64,000 nt of DNA, taken from positions 3,720,001 through 3,784,000 of the forward strand of contig NZ_CP012266.1 in assembly GCF_001277235.1 (NCBI RefSeq), read 5' to 3'. Source of the stretch: Cronobacter dublinensis subsp. dublinensis LMG 23823. GTDB lineage: Bacteria; Pseudomonadota; Gammaproteobacteria; Enterobacterales; Enterobacteriaceae. The position numbers and the translations under genes were made by a program. Positions 1-8,831 of the stretch are shown piece by piece. Each line of letters begins with the position of its first letter. The first letter of the stretch is position 1. The notes under the pieces were generated by a model, which did not search any database, had not been told where the DNA came from, and saw only the letters and a list, made by a program, of their open reading frames with translations.

Positions 1-455
1 TCGGCGAAGGCGGCAGGCGTAACAGGCACGGGCGCCCGGATTGTCAGGTCGAGATCGCTTTCTGCGTGCAGCACCGGCATTTCGGTCGCCAGCGCGTAGC
101 CAGCAGAGCCGGTAATGCCCCACGCCCAGGGCCACGTGCGCTGCGCGAGTTGAATGGCGGCCTGCACAGGAGGCTGTGAGACAAACGGCGAGCGCAGCAG
201 CGTCTGAAGGCAGGCGAGCGACTCCGGTGTCGCCACGCGCACGATATCCTGCGCCGCCACCCACCCGGCGGCGCGCTGGTCGCGTCTGACGCCGCGCACC
301 CCCACCGGGATCAGGCCGCTGTCGCTCAGGTCACGCCGTACCACCACCGGAAACTGGCACTTCCACTGCTCGCTTACCCACAGGGCGTCAATGCCCTGGA
401 GCGCGCGGCTGTCGTTAAGCCAGAGTAAATCGTGGGGACGCGGCGTGTCGGTCAT
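1..455 (-). CDS. mdcG: MdcG, malonate decarboxylase holo-ACP synthase (partial, cut by window edge)
   Basis: Reading begins at the ATG at 455 and runs off the left edge, giving about 151 N-terminal residues. The protein starts MTDTPRPHDLLWLND and later has GSAGYAL followed by a SDLDL stretch. This resembles the nucleotidyltransferase-type GS...DxD motif of MdcG/CitX-family transferases. The family transfers the triphosphoribosyl-dephospho-CoA group to a serine of the apo acyl carrier protein, here MdcC. Its start lies 3 bp after the mdcF stop, so it is the last visible gene of the mdc operon. In Klebsiella mdcH and mdcR follow, but they would be outside this window. Confidence 0.85.
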   Translation of the reverse strand, partial: MTDTPRPHDLLWLNDSRALQGIDALWVSEQWKCQFPVVVRRDLSDSGLIPVGVRGVRRDQRAAGWVAAQDIVRVATPESLACLQTLLRSPFVSQPPVQAAIQLAQRTWPWAWGITGSAGYALATEMPVLHAESDLDLTIRAPVPVTPAAFA

Positions 456-458
456 GGT

Positions 459-1418
459 TTAGAGTCCTTGCGTTAAGGTGATAAAAAGCGGCAGTGAAAG
501 AATGCTCAATACCGAGCTTAACAGCAGCACGGCTTCGGCGTCCGGCGACTGTACGCCGAAACGGTTGCCGAATACCACGCCGAAGAAGCCCGCCGCCAGG
601 GCAATCATCAGGATAGCGGTGATAGCAACCGGCCCGGTCAGGCCAAGCGCGAGCACGATACCCCAGGCGATAAACGGCTGGATCAGCAGCTTGGCAATGG
701 TCGCGGTAATCACCACAGAATTAATGTTGAGCTTACGGGCCGAGAGGATAACGCCGGTCAGGAAGAGCGCAGCAGCGGTTGCGGCAAGGCCGAGTGGTTT
801 AATGGCGGCAAGCACCAGCTCCGGCATTTTGATGCCAATGGCGGAGAGCACCACGCCAAGCAGCGGCCCCCAGACGATCGGTTTTTTCACCGAACGCCAC
901 ATCAACACCGGCAGCATCGCGAGCGTTGAGCCGCTCTTCTCGCCGCTGGCGCGCGCTTTTTCACGTTCCAGAATAAGCAGACAGAACGGCGTCATCAGCA
1001 CCGAACCGCAGGCAATGGAGACCGCGACGGAAAGCGATGTCGATGGCCCTTCACCGAGCACGCTGCCAAGGATAGGCAGACCCAACGCGGCGTAGTTCGG
1101 CAGCGCCACGGTCAGCGTGAGCACGGCGGCATCCTGCGGGGATTTCTTAAACGGCCCGACCGCCAGGAAGTAGATGGCGGCGTAGGTTATCCACATCGCC
1201 AGCACCAGGACGATGATGAGCGGCGACTGGGCGACAATGCCCGCCCACGGCGTCTGTACGGTGGCGCTAAACAGCGCGGCTGGCAGGGCAAAGTCCATCA
1301 CAAAGATATTGAGTAAAGCGACGTTTTGGTTATCGACCATTTTTGTTTTGCCCGCCATAAAGCCGAGCAGCATGATCACAAAAATAGGGGCAAGCGCATG
1401 AATAATCACGTAAGTCAT
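459..1418 (-). CDS. mdcF: MdcF, malonate transporter (auxin efflux carrier family)
   Basis: This 319-residue integral membrane protein has about ten hydrophobic segments in two halves, the pattern of the auxin efflux carrier (AEC) superfamily to which MdcF and YfdV belong. It starts MTYVIIHALAPIFVIML, typical of the family. Its place between mdcE and mdcG makes malonate uptake the likely role. A 174-bp gap with a strong hairpin separates it from mdcE, in contrast to the overlapping genes upstream. Some operons use mdcLM instead; none is seen here. Confidence 0.88.
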   Translation of the reverse strand: MTYVIIHALAPIFVIMLLGFMAGKTKMVDNQNVALLNIFVMDFALPAALFSATVQTPWAGIVAQSPLIIVLVLAMWITYAAIYFLAVGPFKKSPQDAAVLTLTVALPNYAALGLPILGSVLGEGPSTSLSVAVSIACGSVLMTPFCLLILEREKARASGEKSGSTLAMLPVLMWRSVKKPIVWGPLLGVVLSAIGIKMPELVLAAIKPLGLAATAAALFLTGVILSARKLNINSVVITATIAKLLIQPFIAWGIVLALGLTGPVAITAILMIALAAGFFGVVFGNRFGVQSPDAEAVLLLSSVLSILSLPLFITLTQGL

Positions 1419-1469
1419 AAGTCACCTGTAATGAAAGTAAAATCAACACTGGTGCGATGGTGGCCCTTA

Positions 1470-1500
1470 CATCTCATGGCGCGCGGCGCGCCCTGAGATG
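1470..1500. repeat. Intergenic hairpin between mdcE and mdcF
   Basis: A near-perfect inverted repeat has outer arms CATCTCA/TGAGATG and inner arms GGCGCGC/GCGCGCC, interrupted only by one T-C mismatch and a single central G. No T-run follows on the minus (operon) strand, so it is not a classical intrinsic terminator. It may be an mRNA stability or processing element that lowers expression of mdcF and mdcG relative to the enzyme subunits. That role is inferred. Confidence 0.6.
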
Positions 1501-1592
1501 GTGAGCTTTATTTTTTACGGATGCGGCGGGCCAGAGGGCGTATCGCTACGCCCCTGTAAGCCGCTATCCGGCAGGTCTTTTTAGGGTTTTAC

Positions 1593-2396
1593 TTACCAGC
1601 TGGCGCGCAGACGTTCGCGTACATGCTGTGAGCTACGGCGGTTGTCGGCGCCGAGGCGGGTTTTCAGGCTCGGGTCACGACGCGCATCATCAATTGCGCG
1701 TTGCAGCGTGGCGTTCACCTGTGCCAGATCCTCAGGTGTTGGTGCATCCGGGTTTCGGATATCGAGCAGGTCAGAGAGCAGCCCGAGCGTCGCGTAGTTG
1801 GCGACGTCATAGGCCATCGGCGGGATGGTCGCCGCCAGTTTCTCCAGCGCCTCGACGGTGCGAAGCGTAATGCGCGCGGCGGATTCTTTACCCATCGCAT
1901 GCACCAGCACACCTTTGTCGTTAAAGGCGATTAACCGGTTTGCCTGGTAGCCGTGGGCGAGAAACGCCCCGGACATCGCTTTACCGACGATAAGCCCAAT
2001 TACCGGGTGTCCGGCAAGGCGTGCGTTAGCATAAGCGCCCGCAGCCCCGGCGAGCGCCTGATGAATGCCGAACGCCTCTTCGCGACGGCCATACGCCTGG
2101 CTTGGCACGTCAATCACCGCGATAATCGGGCGCTTCACTGGCTTATCGGCATCTTCTTTGATGGTTTCGCTGACCACTCTGGCAAGCGTCCAGCCCTCCA
2201 GCAGCCCGACCTCCCCTTTAGCGGCGCGCGGGTAGTGGTTATGGGCATCCGGCACGACGGCGATAAAGCGTGCGGGTTCGCCGTTAAGCGCGGCATCGGC
2301 CACCTGAACGGACGGGCAAAGCCCCTCCTGACGTTTCGCGTTGGGCGCGAGTTTTTCAAGCCATAAGGCGCCCCGGCTTACTGTATTCGTCATCAT
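1593..2396 (-). CDS. mdcE: MdcE, malonate decarboxylase gamma (co-decarboxylase) subunit
   Basis: This 267-residue protein belongs to the carboxyltransferase (crotonase-like) family. MdcD and MdcE together decarboxylate malonyl-S-ACP to acetyl-S-ACP. Family stretches visible are YGRREEAFGIHQALAGAAGA and GLIVGKAMSGAFLAHGYQAN. The start ATG at 2396 overlaps the mdcD stop as ATGA, indicating translational coupling; a second ATG follows at once. Its length fits other MdcE proteins. Confidence 0.92.
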   Translation of the reverse strand: MMTNTVSRGALWLEKLAPNAKRQEGLCPSVQVADAALNGEPARFIAVVPDAHNHYPRAAKGEVGLLEGWTLARVVSETIKEDADKPVKRPIIAVIDVPSQAYGRREEAFGIHQALAGAAGAYANARLAGHPVIGLIVGKAMSGAFLAHGYQANRLIAFNDKGVLVHAMGKESAARITLRTVEALEKLAATIPPMAYDVANYATLGLLSDLLDIRNPDAPTPEDLAQVNATLQRAIDDARRDPSLKTRLGADNRRSSQHVRERLRASW

Positions 2397-3226
2397 TTTT
2401 CCTCCCGCGCAAAAACCTGTTTGATCTGTTCGCGATCCGCCTGTTTCGCGGTGTCGAACCGCGTCAGACGATCGAGATACCAGGCGTAGTTGTCGCTGCG
2501 GTGCTGTGATGGCACGCCTTTAGCGATGGCTTCGTTCATCGCCGTTTTCACCGCGTTAACGCCATCGCCTACCAGCGCGTCGACAAAACCGCTTTCATAG
2601 CGCACTTCGCCGCCGGTCATGCTCCAGATAAACGGACGGTCGCGGGAGTCGTACTCTTCCACACCCGCTTCCTGCTCAATCACCTGCGGGCCGTTCAGGC
2701 CAAGGCGTGCTTCACGGGTCACAATGAGATAGCTGCACAGCGCCGCCGCGATGGACATCCCGCCGAAGCAGCCCACGGTGCCCGCAACAATACCGACCAC
2801 CGGCGTATAGCGGCGCAGGTCGACAATCGCGGCGTGGATATCGGCAATCGCCGCGAGGCCGAGGTTGGCCTCCTGCAGACGCACGCCACCCGTTTCCAGG
2901 CATAACACCGCCTGGGTGGGAATGCCGTTGCGGTTATCCTCCGCGGCCAGCTCAAGGGCGGCGGCCATTTTCGCGCCGGAAACTTCGCCCATGCTGCCGC
3001 CCTGGAAGGTGCCTTCGATGGCAATCACCACGGCGGGCTGCCCGTTGATGGTGCCTTTCGCCACCACCATGCCGTCGTCCGCCTGCGGGACGATGCCCTG
3101 CTTGCCAAGCCACGGCGACATGACCTGCTCAAACGGGTCGAGCAGTTCGCGAAAGCTGCCTTCATCGAGCAGCGCCCTGGCGCGTTCGCGCGCCCGAAGT
3201 TCAATAAAGCTGCGGTCGTTACGCAT
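2393..3226 (-). CDS. mdcD: MdcD, malonate decarboxylase beta subunit
   Basis: This 277-residue carboxyltransferase-fold protein starts MRNDRSFIELRARERAR. The ATG at 3226 is chosen because it follows a strong GGAGG ribosome site and matches the family N-terminus; the open frame upstream of it is not conserved. Motifs include GTFQGGSMGEVSGAKMAAAL and ETGGVRLQEANLGLAAIADI. With MdcE it forms the decarboxylase core acting on malonyl-S-MdcC in the cytoplasm. It overlaps the mdcC stop by 8 bp and the mdcE start by 4 bp. Confidence 0.93.
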   Translation of the reverse strand: MRNDRSFIELRARERARALLDEGSFRELLDPFEQVMSPWLGKQGIVPQADDGMVVAKGTINGQPAVVIAIEGTFQGGSMGEVSGAKMAAALELAAEDNRNGIPTQAVLCLETGGVRLQEANLGLAAIADIHAAIVDLRRYTPVVGIVAGTVGCFGGMSIAAALCSYLIVTREARLGLNGPQVIEQEAGVEEYDSRDRPFIWSMTGGEVRYESGFVDALVGDGVNAVKTAMNEAIAKGVPSQHRSDNYAWYLDRLTRFDTAKQADREQIKQVFAREEK

Positions 3227-3518
3227 GGCTGACCTCCTCAAAAACCTGTTCGATGCGAATGCGCGCCACACCGGGCGTCGCGCCGAAATCGTGGATAACC
3301 AGCGTGCCGGACGGCAGGCCATTTTGCAGGTTGAGGCGGTCAAACAGCGCATTCCAGCGCGCGGTGCTGTTGTCCACGGATGTCGTGATGGTCACGTTGA
3401 GCGCCTGTTGCTGATCGGCGGTGAACAGCACTTCCATATCACCGGATCCGACCACTCCCGCCAGCGCTCTGCCGCTCAGCGTGCGGCTCGCGGGGAATGA
3501 CAATGTAATCTGTTCCAT
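3219..3518 (-). CDS. mdcC: MdcC, malonate decarboxylase acyl carrier protein
   Basis: This 99-residue acyl carrier protein starts MEQITLSFPASRTLSG. The segment VVGSGDMEVLF holds Ser25, which fits the serine that carries the triphosphoribosyl-dephospho-CoA arm in Klebsiella MdcC. The acetyl/malonyl thioester on this arm moves between MdcA and the MdcD/E decarboxylase. It lies between mdcB (9-bp gap) and mdcD (8-bp overlap). Ordinary ACP sequences with a DSL motif look quite different, which supports the assignment. Confidence 0.92.
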   Translation of the reverse strand: MEQITLSFPASRTLSGRALAGVVGSGDMEVLFTADQQQALNVTITTSVDNSTARWNALFDRLNLQNGLPSGTLVIHDFGATPGVARIRIEQVFEEVSHA

Positions 3519-3527
3519 AACACCCTC

Positions 3528-4388
3528 TTATTCGGTTATTCGAGATGGCGCGCTCACGCGGTCGAGGTAGAGCGTGGCGGCCAGCAGATCAGCAGCTCCG
3601 CCTGGCGAGGCGTTCAGCGCCAGCATCTCGCTATCAAGCTCTGCCAGCGCGCGACGCCCGGCGTCGGTCGCCGTACCGCCTGCGGCCAGCACGGCGCGGG
3701 CGCCGCGCTGCATGGTCATCTGGCCCGTGAGCCCCGCGCGGTTAAGCACGCAGGTGTCGCACAGCGACGTCATGATGGCCATCAGCGCGTCCAGACGTGC
3801 TTCGGTTTCTTTCGCGCCGCCACGGCGGCTGGCGTGAAGCTGTGGAAGCGCGAGTTGCATCACATGCGGAAACCCCTGCTGCGCCTCTTCACGCGCGCCC
3901 GGCACCTGATAACGCCGCGTGGCGCGAAGCCCTTTGCTGAAGCCCTTCGGCGCGCCAGCGTCCGGCAGGCCTGCCAGACGGGCGGCCGTGGCGGCGATAG
4001 CCTCACCTGTCGCTCCGGCGTCGCACATGGCGGTGGCGCTCACCAGCAGTCCCAGCGCCCAGATAGCACCGCGATGGGTATTCACCCCGCCGGTGGCCGC
4101 CATCATTTGCGCTTCGCCCTCGCGGCCCAGACGGCCAATGGTTTCACGCAGCGCAATATCCGCCGGGCGCTGCCAGCTCTGCTGAGCCAGCGCATGAAAG
4201 GTGGGCGTCAGGCTGTGGGCCGAACGCTCCATCAGCGCAAGCGTCAGGTCGTGATGCGCGCCGCTCCCGCGACAGTCCACCAGACCCGGCTTCGGGGTGA
4301 GTCTCGCTTCATCAATCAGGCAGGTGGTGGCGATGCGCGCCAGTGCGTCTGCGGTGCCTTCGGCGTGAGTCAGTGGCTGTCGGTTCAT
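3528..4388 (-). CDS. mdcB: MdcB, triphosphoribosyl-dephospho-CoA synthase
   Basis: This 286-residue CitG/MdcB-family enzyme makes 2'-(5''-triphosphoribosyl)-3'-dephospho-CoA from ATP and dephospho-CoA, the prosthetic group precursor for MdcC. Family motifs are EARLTPKPGLVDCRGSGAH and TGGVNTHRGAIWALGLL. The start chosen is MNRQPLTHAEG at 4388, whose ATG overlaps the mdcA stop as TAATG; a longer reading frame exists but runs inside mdcA. A paralog with the same role for citrate lyase lies at 56280-57125. Confidence 0.92.
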   Translation of the reverse strand: MNRQPLTHAEGTADALARIATTCLIDEARLTPKPGLVDCRGSGAHHDLTLALMERSAHSLTPTFHALAQQSWQRPADIALRETIGRLGREGEAQMMAATGGVNTHRGAIWALGLLVSATAMCDAGATGEAIAATAARLAGLPDAGAPKGFSKGLRATRRYQVPGAREEAQQGFPHVMQLALPQLHASRRGGAKETEARLDALMAIMTSLCDTCVLNRAGLTGQMTMQRGARAVLAAGGTATDAGRRALAELDSEMLALNASPGGAADLLAATLYLDRVSAPSRITE

Positions 4389-6043
4389 TACCAGCTCCGG
4401 AATTTGGCAGGTGGGTTGTAAAGACCGCCGGACCATTCCACGAGATCCGCGACACTGCTTGCGGCAAGCAACGAGCGGGTGGCGTCGGCGCGGCGAATGC
4501 CGATATCTTCCGGGTATACCACCTTGCCCGTTTTACGCAGTTCAGCGACGCGTGCGGCGTCCACGCCAAGGCCAATGTCAGTGATGCCCGCGACTGCTGC
4601 GACCATCGCGCGGCGCTCTTCAAGGCTTTCTGCGCGGTAAAGGTACGCAATCCCCTCTTCGGTAAGCACGTGGGTGACGTCATCGCCGTAAATCATGACC
4701 GGCGCGAGCGGCATGCCAGAGGCTTTCGCCACGTCAACTGCATCGAGTTTTTCCACGAAGGTCGGTTTTACGCCGGCCTGGAAGGTTTCGACCATCTGCA
4801 CCACCAGCTTTTTACCGCGCTGCATCGGGTCAGGCTCGGTGATCATGTTGAGCCAGGCGGGTGTCGCGTGGCGACGGCCGTGCGGATCGTGCCCCATGTT
4901 CGGCGCGCCGCCGAAGCCGGAAAGCCGCCCGCGGGTGACGGTGGAGGAGTTAGCAAGGCCGTCTACCTGTAACGTGGAGCCGATAAACATATCGACCGCG
5001 TACTGGCCCGCCAGCTGACAGAAGGCGCGGTTGGAGCGCATGGAGCCGTCAGCGCCGGTGAAGAACACGTCGGGGCGCGCGCGAATGTACTCTTCCATGC
5101 CCAGCTCGCCGCCGAAACAGTGCACGCTCTCGACCCAGCCGCTTTCAATGGCAGGGATAAGCGTCGGATGCGGATTCAGCGTCCAGTGTTTACAGATTTT
5201 GCCCTTCAGACCCAGTTGTTCGCCGTACGTCGGCAGCAGCAGTTCAATCGCTGCGGTATTAAAACCGATGCCGTGATTGAGCGACTGCACCTGGTGCTCG
5301 GCGTAGATGCCCTTGATGGCCATCATCGCCATCAGGATATGTTCCTGCTTGATAAGGCGCGGGTCGCGGGTAAAGAGTGGTTCGATAAAGAAGGGTTTGT
5401 CTGCCACTACCACGTAGTCAATCCAGGAGCCGGGGATATCCACGCGCGGCAGGTCGCACTCGTCGTCGACCAGTTCATTGACCTGGGCGATAACGATGCC
5501 GTCATGGAACGCGGCGGCTTCCACCAGCGCGGGCGTGTCTTCGGTGCTCGGCCCGGTGTAGAGATTGCCTTTGCGGTCGGCTTTGTAGCCGGCTATCAGC
5601 GCCACGTTCGGAGCCAGATCCACATACAGGCGGGAGTAGAGTTCGATATAGGTGTGGATAGCCCCGATTTCCAGCAGACCATCTTCCAGCAGTTGCGAAA
5701 TACGCAGGCTCTGGGTGCCGGAGAACGAGAAGTCGAGTTTGCGGGCGATACCTTTCTCAAAAATATCGAGGTGCTCGCTGCGCCCGACGCTTGGCATGAT
5801 CATGTGCAGATCGTGCACTTTTTCCGGGCTGACGTTGGCCAGCATGCGGGAGAGAAAATCCGCCTGTTTCTGGTTATTGCCTTCCAGCACTACACGGTCA
5901 CCCGGTGCTATCAGTTTTTCCAGCATGGCTGCGAGATCTGCGGTGGGCAATACTTTGTCCTGCACGGGAACCGAGGCGAGACGCCGCTGTTTCTCCGTGC
6001 GGCGCGTGTTCCAGACACGCCCCGGCGTTTGGTAAGCCGTCAT
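4388..6043 (-). CDS. mdcA: MdcA, malonate decarboxylase alpha subunit (acetyl-ACP:malonate ACP transferase)
   Basis: This 551-residue subunit starts MTAYQTPGRVWNTRRTEKQR and has the family's usual length. It exchanges acetate for malonate on the ACP thioester, giving malonyl-S-MdcC. Recognisable stretches include APGDRVVLEGNNQKQADF and VDGLANSSTVTRGRLSGFGG. It is the first gene of the mdc operon, preceded by a strong ribosome site (AGGAGGT, 6 nt from the ATG) and a regulatory region with palindromes. mdcB overlaps its stop codon. Confidence 0.95.
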   Translation of the reverse strand: MTAYQTPGRVWNTRRTEKQRRLASVPVQDKVLPTADLAAMLEKLIAPGDRVVLEGNNQKQADFLSRMLANVSPEKVHDLHMIMPSVGRSEHLDIFEKGIARKLDFSFSGTQSLRISQLLEDGLLEIGAIHTYIELYSRLYVDLAPNVALIAGYKADRKGNLYTGPSTEDTPALVEAAAFHDGIVIAQVNELVDDECDLPRVDIPGSWIDYVVVADKPFFIEPLFTRDPRLIKQEHILMAMMAIKGIYAEHQVQSLNHGIGFNTAAIELLLPTYGEQLGLKGKICKHWTLNPHPTLIPAIESGWVESVHCFGGELGMEEYIRARPDVFFTGADGSMRSNRAFCQLAGQYAVDMFIGSTLQVDGLANSSTVTRGRLSGFGGAPNMGHDPHGRRHATPAWLNMITEPDPMQRGKKLVVQMVETFQAGVKPTFVEKLDAVDVAKASGMPLAPVMIYGDDVTHVLTEEGIAYLYRAESLEERRAMVAAVAGITDIGLGVDAARVAELRKTGKVVYPEDIGIRRADATRSLLAASSVADLVEWSGGLYNPPAKFRSW

Positions 6044-6160
6044 TATTAACCTCCTGATTCAGCGAATCTTTTTGATTTGCTTAACGCTAAATTCAGTGTG
6101 CGCTCAGGAGAAAAAGGCATCAATTAAGGACGCGGACGAATCATTACTCTCAGAGTAACG
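6044..6160 (-). promoter_or_regulatory. mdcA upstream control region with LysR-type palindrome
   Basis: At 6144-6158 lies a perfect palindrome, TTACTCT-C-AGAGTAA. It contains the T-N11-A core typical of LysR-family operators and sits about 100 bp upstream of mdcA. In Klebsiella the operon is activated by the LysR regulator MdcR, encoded at the far end of the operon (outside this window here). A second inverted repeat, GATTC-AGC-GAATC, is at 6056-6068 next to the ribosome site. Assignment to MdcR is inferred; no clear -35/-10 pair was found. Confidence 0.45.
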
Positions 6161-6250
6161 ATTAACACGCCGGTTTTTGATCTGCATCGCAATAAAAGCG
6201 GCGGCATGTGCTACGCCGCGTGAAAATGAAGGGATTACAGGCCAGAAACA

Positions 6251-6275
6251 GCAGCGGCGCCCAGGGCGCCGCTGC
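6251..6275 (-). terminator. Hairpin downstream of parE
   Basis: A perfect 11-bp stem (GCAGCGGCGCC / GGCGCCGCTGC) with a 3-base loop lies 46 bp past the parE stop. On the minus strand it is followed by TGTTTCTGG, a weak U-rich tail, so it is a probable but imperfect parE terminator. Confidence 0.55.
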
Positions 6276-6320
6276 AAAAAGAACGTGTCGGCAAGACCGG
6301 GGGCCCGCCGCTGCAGAACA

Positions 6321-8213
6321 TCAGACCTCAATATCTGCCATATCGCCTTTCTCCTGTAACCAGTTACGACGGTCTTCGGAGCGTTTTTTGGCAAGCAGCA
6401 TGTCCATTACCGCCAGCGTGCGCGCATCGTCGTCGTCGCTGATGGTGAGCTGCACCAGACGGCGCGTGTTCGGATCGAGCGTCGTTTCACGCAGCTGCAT
6501 CGGGTTCATCTCGCCGAGGCCTTTAAAGCGCTGTACGTTCGGTTTGCCTTTCTTACGCTTAAGCTGTTCCAGCACGCCCGCTTTCTCTTCTTCATCCAGC
6601 GCGTAATAGACCTCTTTGCCAAGATCGATACGGTAGAGCGGCGGCATAGCGACATACACGTGGCCGCCTTTCACCAGTGAGCGGAAGTGTTTCACAAACA
6701 GCGCGCAAAGCAGCGTCGCGATGTGCAGGCCATCGGAGTCCGCATCCGCGAGGATGCAGACCTTGCCGTAACGCAGCTGGCTGAGATCGTCGCTGTCTGG
6801 ATCGATGCCGATCGCAACCGAGATGTCGTGCACCTCTTGAGAGGCCAGTACTTCATCGGACGAGACTTCCCAGGTATTCAGGATCTTACCCTTGAGCGGC
6901 ATGATCGCCTGATATTCACGATCGCGCGCCTGCTTGGCGGAGCCGCCAGCGGAATCCCCTTCCACCAGGAACAGCTCGGTGCGGTTGAGATCCTGCGCGG
7001 TGCAGTCCGCCAGCTTGCCGGGCAGCGCCGGGCCGCTGGTGAGCTTTTTACGCACCACTTTTTTGGCCGCGCGCAGACGACGCTGGGCGCTGGCGATCGC
7101 CAGTTCCGCGAGCTGCTCAGCCGCCTGCACGTTCTGGTTCAGCCACAGGCTGAAGGCGTCTTTGACCACGCCTGAGACAAACGCCGCGCACTGGCGCGAA
7201 GAGAGACGCTCTTTGGTCTGGCCTGCGAATTGCGGGTCCTGCATTTTCACCGACAGCACATAGGCGCAGCGATCCCAGATATCCTCCGCCGAGAGCTTCA
7301 CGCCGCGCGGCAGGATATTGCGGTATTCACAGAACTCGCGCATGGCGTCCAGCAAGCCCTGGCGCAGGCCGTTGACGTGAGTGCCGCCCTGCATGGTCGG
7401 GATCAGGTTGACGTAGCTTTCCGTCAGCAGCTCGCCGCCTTCCGGCAGCCACAGCAGCGCCCAGTCCACCGCTTCCGTTTCGCCGGAGAAATTACCGATA
7501 AACGGTTTTTCCGGCAGCGTAATGAGCCCGTTCACCGCTTCACTCAGGTAGTCGTTGAGACCATCCTCGTAGCACCAACGCTGCTCGGTGTTGTTGACCT
7601 GATCTTTAAAGTTGATTTCAACGCCCGGGCAGAGCACCGCTTTCGCTTTTAACAGGTGCGTCAGGCGGGAGACCGAAAAGCGCGGGCTGTCGAAGAATTT
7701 TTCATCCGGCCAGAAATGCACGCTGGTGCCGGTCTGGCGTTTCGGACAGGTGCCGACCACGCTGAGTTCTTTGACTTTCTCGCCGTTTTCAAAGGCGATA
7801 TTGTAAATCTGCCCGTCGCGTTTCACGTTGACTTCAACACGTTTTGACAGGGCGTTAACCACCGAGATCCCAACACCGTGCAGGCCGCCGGAGAACTGGT
7901 AGTTTTTGTTCGAGAATTTACCGCCCGCGTGCAGACGGCAGAGGATCAGTTCCACGGCGGGAACACCCTCTTCCGGGTGAATATCCACCGGCATGCCGCG
8001 CCCGTCGTCGATCACCTCCAGCGACTGGTCGGCGTGCAGGATCACGTCGACGCGTCTGGCATGCCCCGCCAGCGCTTCATCGACGCTGTTATCAATAACT
8101 TCCTGGCCCAGATGGTTGGGACGGGACGTATCGGTGTACATCCCAGGACGGCGGCGCACCGGCTCAAGCCCGGTGAGCACCTCAATGGCATCGGCATTAT
8201 AGGATTGGGTCAT
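6321..8213 (-). CDS. parE: ParE, topoisomerase IV subunit B
   Basis: This 630-residue protein is full length. The N-terminal GHKL ATPase shows EVIDDGRGMPVDIHPEEG and GLHGVGISVVNALS. The TOPRIM domain shows LFLVEGDSAGGSAKQARD and DADSDGLHIA. With ParC it decatenates daughter chromosomes in the cytoplasm. As in E. coli, yqiA and cpdA lie just upstream on the same strand, with parE at the end of the group. Confidence 0.97.
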   Translation of the reverse strand: MTQSYNADAIEVLTGLEPVRRRPGMYTDTSRPNHLGQEVIDNSVDEALAGHARRVDVILHADQSLEVIDDGRGMPVDIHPEEGVPAVELILCRLHAGGKFSNKNYQFSGGLHGVGISVVNALSKRVEVNVKRDGQIYNIAFENGEKVKELSVVGTCPKRQTGTSVHFWPDEKFFDSPRFSVSRLTHLLKAKAVLCPGVEINFKDQVNNTEQRWCYEDGLNDYLSEAVNGLITLPEKPFIGNFSGETEAVDWALLWLPEGGELLTESYVNLIPTMQGGTHVNGLRQGLLDAMREFCEYRNILPRGVKLSAEDIWDRCAYVLSVKMQDPQFAGQTKERLSSRQCAAFVSGVVKDAFSLWLNQNVQAAEQLAELAIASAQRRLRAAKKVVRKKLTSGPALPGKLADCTAQDLNRTELFLVEGDSAGGSAKQARDREYQAIMPLKGKILNTWEVSSDEVLASQEVHDISVAIGIDPDSDDLSQLRYGKVCILADADSDGLHIATLLCALFVKHFRSLVKGGHVYVAMPPLYRIDLGKEVYYALDEEEKAGVLEQLKRKKGKPNVQRFKGLGEMNPMQLRETTLDPNTRRLVQLTISDDDDARTLAVMDMLLAKKRSEDRRNWLQEKGDMADIEV

Positions 8214-8255
8214 GATTTTATCGTCAGGTCACAAAACGGCATCGATGCCTTAGCG

Positions 8256-8831
8256 TTAACGCAGGCTAAGGAAATCGACAATCTGCGTGAAATAATCTTC
8301 AAAGCCTGCAAAAGCGTGGTTGCCGCCGGTTTCTACCGTCTGACGGCATGGCGCGTAATACGCCACCGCCTGGCGGTAATCCAGCACCTCGTCACCGGTC
8401 TGCTGCAACAGCCAGATGAGATCCGGGGCGTCGAGCGGCTCAATTTGCATCACTTTCAGATCGTAAATATGGCGTGACTCTAGCACATATTGCTGCCCGG
8501 TGTAGGGGTTCTCGTTAGCGCCGAGAAAATCGGTCAGCAGCTCAAAGGGGCGCACCGCCGGGTTCACCACCACGGCAGGTAGCATAAAGCATTGCGAAAG
8601 CCAGGTGGCGTAATAACCGCCGAGTGACGAGCCTACGACGCCGAGCGGCTCGCCGCCCTGCTCAAGCACTAAGGATTCCAGCAGCTCCGCGGCATCGGAC
8701 GGATACGGCGGCAGTTGAGGAACAACCATGTTGATGTCAGGGTGCTGGTGCGCCAGCCAGCGTTGCAGGCTGGTGGCCTTCGCCGAGCGAGGTGAACTGT
8801 TAAAACCGTGGAGATAGAGAAGCGTAGACAT
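8256..8831 (-). CDS. yqiA: YqiA, alpha/beta-hydrolase esterase
   Basis: This 191-residue member of the UPF0227/YqiA family starts MSTLLYLHGFNSSPRSAK. The nucleophile elbow GSSLGG places the catalytic serine near residue 69. YqiA of E. coli has esterase activity on short acyl esters; its physiological substrate is unclear. Its ATG at 8831 overlaps the cpdA stop by one base, so the two are translationally linked. parE follows after 42 bp. Confidence 0.92.
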   Translation of the reverse strand: MSTLLYLHGFNSSPRSAKATSLQRWLAHQHPDINMVVPQLPPYPSDAAELLESLVLEQGGEPLGVVGSSLGGYYATWLSQCFMLPAVVVNPAVRPFELLTDFLGANENPYTGQQYVLESRHIYDLKVMQIEPLDAPDLIWLLQQTGDEVLDYRQAVAYYAPCRQTVETGGNHAFAGFEDYFTQIVDFLSLR

